A program made the position numbers and the translations under genes. Shown in pieces: positions 5,938-7,802 of a stretch of DNA of 7,802 bases. Position 1 is the stretch's first letter. Each line of letters starts with the position of its first letter. The stretch lies in NCBI GenBank assembly GCA_028698765.1, contig JAQVVW010000053.1, forward strand, positions 1-7,802, given 5' to 3'. Source of the stretch: Methanoculleus sp. GTDB taxonomy: Archaea; Halobacteriota; Methanomicrobia; Methanomicrobiales; Methanoculleaceae. A model generated the notes under the pieces. The model saw only the letters and a list, made by a program, of their open reading frames with translations, was not told the DNA's origin and searched no databases.

Positions 5938-6008
5938 CTCCGGGACACTGCCCCGGCCCCCCGGGGGCGGCACCTGCTCCGCTACATCCTCCGGGACGCT
6001 GCCCCGGC
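5938..6008. repeat. Two 20-nt direct repeats 51 bp apart
   Basis: CTCCGGGACACTGCCCCGGC (5938-5957) recurs at 5989-6008 with one change (A to G at the tenth base). The 51-bp period is a multiple of three, so in one + frame both read LRD(T/A)APA. This may be a trace of a repeated peptide in a decayed gene, or simply duplicated non-coding sequence. Confidence 0.45.
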
Positions 6009-6027
6009 ATGCCAGCGAAGTGCCGGG
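6003..6027. repeat. GC hairpin
   Basis: CCCGGCA (6003-6009) pairs with TGCCGGG (6021-6027) around an 11-nt loop. The left arm overlaps the end of the second copy of the direct repeat. No T-run follows, so a terminator role is not supported. Confidence 0.35.
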
Positions 6028-6100
6028 CCGATGATCCCCCGGGCTTGATGTTCACCTCGATCAAGTGTTTCCGACAACCCCAATGGGCACCGGAGCAGTC

Positions 6101-6141
6101 CTGTTTTTTAGATCTGTCCATTAAAAACAGTTTAAACTGTT
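6101..6141 (+). promoter_or_regulatory. Probable operator of the MATE gene: 16-bp palindrome plus an extra half-site
   Basis: AACAGTTTAAACTGTT at 6126-6141 is a perfect 16-bp palindrome, five bases upstream of the likely TATA box. A further CTGTTTTT at 6101-6108 is the exact complement of AAAAACAG at 6123-6130, so three half-sites of the type AACAG/CTGTT occur within 41 bp. The arrangement suits a dimeric regulator that blocks or recruits TBP/TFB at the efflux gene. No regulator gene lies in the window. The call is from symmetry and position only. Confidence 0.6.
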
Positions 6142-6145
6142 GGTC

Positions 6146-6154
6146 AATATTTAT
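6146..6154 (+). promoter_or_regulatory. Candidate TATA box of the MATE gene
   Basis: AATATTTAT fits the archaeal TATA pattern and lies about 40 nt before the ATG at 6190, predicting transcription from roughly 6174-6178. A weak GTGAT (6176-6180) before the start codon may serve as ribosome site, nine bases away. If the start site is as predicted, the leader is very short. Confidence 0.45.
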
Positions 6155-6189
6155 CACCTCTCGCTTCAAATAGTAGTGATCGTTTGACG

Positions 6190-7566
6190 ATGAACTCTAC
6201 CAATAATTTTCTCACCGAAGGACCGGTCGGAAAAGGCCTTCTGGTAGTGGCTCTTCCGATCATCATCAGTAACCTCCTCGCGAGCATCCTGGAGGTGGTG
6301 GATATGTATTTCATCGGCAAACTCGGCGACGTCTCGATTGCCGGCGGAGCGATGAGCATATCCATCATACTGGTGCTCACGACCGTGATCTTCGGGGTCG
6401 TGACGGCAACGGCTGCATTTGTGTCGCGAGCATACGGGTCAGAGCGGTTTGAGCGTATCCAGGTGATCCTTTCGCATTCGCTTTACCTGGCGCTTGCCTT
6501 TTCGGCGATCCTTGCAGTCATCGGCTTATTCTGGTCTCAGGACCTTCTCCTGCTCCTTGGAGCGGATCCTGAGGTTGCAGCGGAGGGAACACGCTTCCTC
6601 TCCCCGATGCTGATAGGAATGTTCGTCTTCGTCACACTGATGATCCTGACGACGGTCTTCCAGAGTACGGGTGATTCCAGGACACCGATGTTAGTAATGA
6701 TCGCAGTGAACATTGTGAACATCGTCATGAACCCGACACTGATCACGGGTCTTGGTGGTTTCCCGGCACTCGGCATAGCCGGATCTGCGTACGCTTCCCT
6801 GACATCGCGTACGACCGGCGTGCTGCTCCTGATCGGGGTGATGTACCTCCTGCCGTCCCGAAAGAACGGACCGGTCCGGTTCCCGAAGAAATGGACGTTT
6901 GAGCCGCGACTGGTCAAGGATATCGTGAAGGTCACGATACCGTCGGCGGTGCAGAGCGGCGTTCGGAGTTTCGCGTTCCTGGGGATGACCGCGATCGTGG
7001 CACTGTACGGCACGGCGGCGGTGGCGGCATACGGCATCTGCCAGCGTCTGGATATGTTGGGTCTCGTCTTCGTGATGGGGCTCTGCACGGGCGTCGCGGT
7101 GATGGTCGGGCAGAACCTGGGAGCGGGGAAAGTGGAGAGGGCGGAGAAAGCGGTCAGGATTGCGACGATCGTGAATGCGTCGTTTATGGCGCTTGTGGGT
7201 ATCCTCTACCTGCTGTATGCGGAGCATCTCCTGGCGTTCTTCGGCGCGGCAGGCGAGACGCTTGCAGATGGCATCCTGTTTATGCAGGTGATCCCGATGT
7301 CGTACTTCGTGATAGCCATGGCGATGACGATGGGGTTTGCGATGAACGGTGCGGGGATGACGAGACCCGGCATGTATGCGGCGATCGCGGGGCAGCTGAT
7401 CGTGCAGGTAGGTCTTGCCGCGGTCGCTGTGGCGATGGGTCTGCCGCTACAGTTCGTCTGGTTCGCGGTGGTCTGCGGCACTGTGGTGGTGTTCCTCTGC
7501 GATCTCTTCTTCTACCGGCAGGGGGTCTGGAAGACGAAGAAGTTGAACCTCGGTGGGGAGAATTAA
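6190..7566 (+). CDS. MATE-family multidrug/cation antiporter
   Basis: This 458-aa inner-membrane protein should export organic cations or other toxic compounds in exchange for Na+ or H+. Its length and about 12 hydrophobic segments in two similar halves match the NorM/DinF family. The halves are joined by a hydrophilic linker (~222-245, rich in Lys/Arg). Family features visible are VDMYFIGKLG (37-46) in TM1, with Asp38 probably the conserved ion-coupling acid; FQSTGDSRTPM (157-167) and NPTLI (181-185) in the first half; and VGQNLGAGKVERAEKAV (307-323) and MNGAGMTRP (385-393) in the second half. ATG 6190 is preferred over an in-frame TTG at 6184 as the stronger codon. It stands alone between its own promoter with a palindromic operator and a T8 terminator. 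Its GC content appears lower than that of the genes to its left, which may reflect membrane-protein composition or separate acquisition. No defect is visible. The substrate cannot be told from sequence. Confidence 0.93.
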   Translation: MNSTNNFLTEGPVGKGLLVVALPIIISNLLASILEVVDMYFIGKLGDVSIAGGAMSISIILVLTTVIFGVVTATAAFVSRAYGSERFERIQVILSHSLYLALAFSAILAVIGLFWSQDLLLLLGADPEVAAEGTRFLSPMLIGMFVFVTLMILTTVFQSTGDSRTPMLVMIAVNIVNIVMNPTLITGLGGFPALGIAGSAYASLTSRTTGVLLLIGVMYLLPSRKNGPVRFPKKWTFEPRLVKDIVKVTIPSAVQSGVRSFAFLGMTAIVALYGTAAVAAYGICQRLDMLGLVFVMGLCTGVAVMVGQNLGAGKVERAEKAVRIATIVNASFMALVGILYLLYAEHLLAFFGAAGETLADGILFMQVIPMSYFVIAMAMTMGFAMNGAGMTRPGMYAAIAGQLIVQVGLAAVAVAMGLPLQFVWFAVVCGTVVVFLCDLFFYRQGVWKTKKLNLGGEN

Positions 7567-7621
7567 TCCAGAGATTCTTTGACAACCTTTTTTTTGGATT
7601 AACCCCGCAGACAATCTCTGG
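7563..7621 (+). repeat. Two overlapping, mutually exclusive inverted repeats at the MATE 3' end
   Basis: TTAATCCA (7563-7570) pairs with TGGATTAA (7595-7602), 8 bp. CCAGAGATT (7568-7576) pairs with AATCTCTGG (7613-7621), 9 bp. The left arms share 7568-7570, so both stems cannot form fully at once. The first spans the stop codon TAA (7564-7566) and encloses most of the T8 run. Confidence 0.5.
7588..7595 (+). terminator. T8 terminator of the MATE gene
   Basis: Eight consecutive T residues lie 22 nt beyond the MATE stop codon, inside the loop regions of the flanking inverted repeats. This is a strong oligo-T stop for archaeal RNA polymerase. Confidence 0.65.
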
Positions 7622-7652
7622 TCCCGGTACTTCGCTAGGATATTTGAGACAA

Positions 7653-7712
7653 CCATCAGGAGGTCAAATCCTCGACTTTCCTTCGCAAACTTCGCGGTTC
7701 AAAGCCTGATGG
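7653..7712. repeat. Inverted repeat bracketing 44 bp in the intergenic region
   Basis: CCATCAGG (7653-7660) is the exact reverse complement of CCTGATGG (7705-7712). Inside lie a small GAGG/CCTC pairing (7660-7663 / 7670-7673) and two TTCGC copies. It abuts the 49-bp repeat on the right and may be the folded edge of the same non-coding element. No coding potential is seen. Confidence 0.45.
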
Positions 7713-7722
7713 CCTCTTGTCG

Positions 7723-7802
7723 TCCGGACGTTCCGTCCGTCGCCACTCGAAGACCTTCGGTCTTCTCAAGCTCCGGACGTTCCGTCCGTCGCCACTCGAA
7801 GA
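7723..7802. repeat. Start of a 49-bp tandem repeat built of TTC-loop hairpins
   Basis: A 31-nt block (7723-7753) recurs exactly at 7772-7802, where the window ends; the period is 49 bp with an 18-nt connector (7754-7771). Each unit contains CGGACG-TTC-CGTCCG (7725-7739, again 7774-7788) and GAAGACC-TTC-GGTCTTC (7749-7765), both perfect stems with a TTC loop. The period is not a multiple of three, so a coding repeat is unlikely. The number of copies is unknown because the array leaves the window. Confidence 0.75.

Larger units (their letters stand above)
5884..6100. other. GC-rich non-coding stretch with repeats
   Basis: No gene is supported here. The open frames on both strands are low-complexity Pro/Gly/Arg/Ala readings. 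It holds a 20-nt imperfect direct repeat, a 7-bp hairpin and a 6-bp inverted repeat CTTGAT/ATCAAG (6044-6049 / 6060-6065). GC falls sharply after about 6090, where the promoter of the MATE gene begins. Confidence 0.5.

Noticed and set aside
5915..6169. 84-aa minus-strand open frame containing LIEVNIKPGG
   Set aside because: The rest is low-complexity Pro/Gly/Ala, it lies over the MATE promoter and operator, and the short motif match could be chance.
7723..7802. CRISPR array
   Set aside because: The connector between the identical blocks is only 18 nt and itself forms part of a hairpin with the block; no cas gene is near. It is better described as a tandem hairpin repeat.

Overview
The window looks like chromosomal DNA from a methanogenic archaeon, most likely a GC-rich member of the Methanomicrobiales such as Methanoculleus. 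I infer this from four things: high GC with strong G/C third positions, an archaeal ksgA-hemK pair at the left edge, GGTGA-type Shine-Dalgarno sites and T-run terminators, and methanogen-like radical SAM and metal/corrinoid-uptake families. No database search was possible, so genus level is a guess.

Layout. (1) Positions 1-739, + strand: the tail of a KsgA/Dim1 rRNA dimethyladenosine transferase, then a complete HemK2/Mtq2-type protein methyltransferase 3 nt later; together this is a translation-quality operon. (2) Positions 740-874: a convergent spacer with a 9-bp inverted repeat and T-rich ends. (3) Positions 875-2695, - strand: a secreted lipoprotein that joins a small beta-sandwich domain with an EF-hand/dockerin-like loop to a C45-type Ntn-hydrolase domain; its mRNA may be leaderless. 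(4) Positions 2837-5464, - strand: the remains of an operon, read right to left. It begins with a truncated and frameshifted C-terminus of an ABC-transporter ATPase, followed by an intact class I SAM methyltransferase and an intact 583-aa radical SAM enzyme. The radical SAM enzyme is fused to a substrate-binding-protein-like domain that seems to lack most of its first lobe. At both junctions the upstream stop codon sits inside the Shine-Dalgarno sequence of the next gene, so the operon used to run ATPase-methyltransferase-radical SAM.

(5) Positions 5465-6125: a scar region. It holds a second gene fragment on the + strand (the last ~53 residues of another methyltransferase), small hairpins and a 20-nt imperfect direct repeat, but no intact gene. 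The ATPase and the methyltransferase fragment both lost their 5' ends toward the same 257-bp stretch, which points to a deletion or rearrangement there. (6) Positions 6101-7566, + strand: a complete MATE-family efflux pump with a perfect 16-bp palindrome next to its likely TATA box, suggesting a dedicated regulator. (7) Positions 7567-7802: a T8 terminator, two competing inverted repeats, a longer inverted repeat, and the start of a 49-bp tandem repeat made of small hairpins with TTC loops, which runs off the window.

The least conventional element is the methyltransferase / radical SAM-binding-protein fusion pair, stranded from an ABC importer. A plausible but untested reading is that the importer brought in a metal chelate or corrinoid-like compound and the two enzymes modified it in the cytoplasm.
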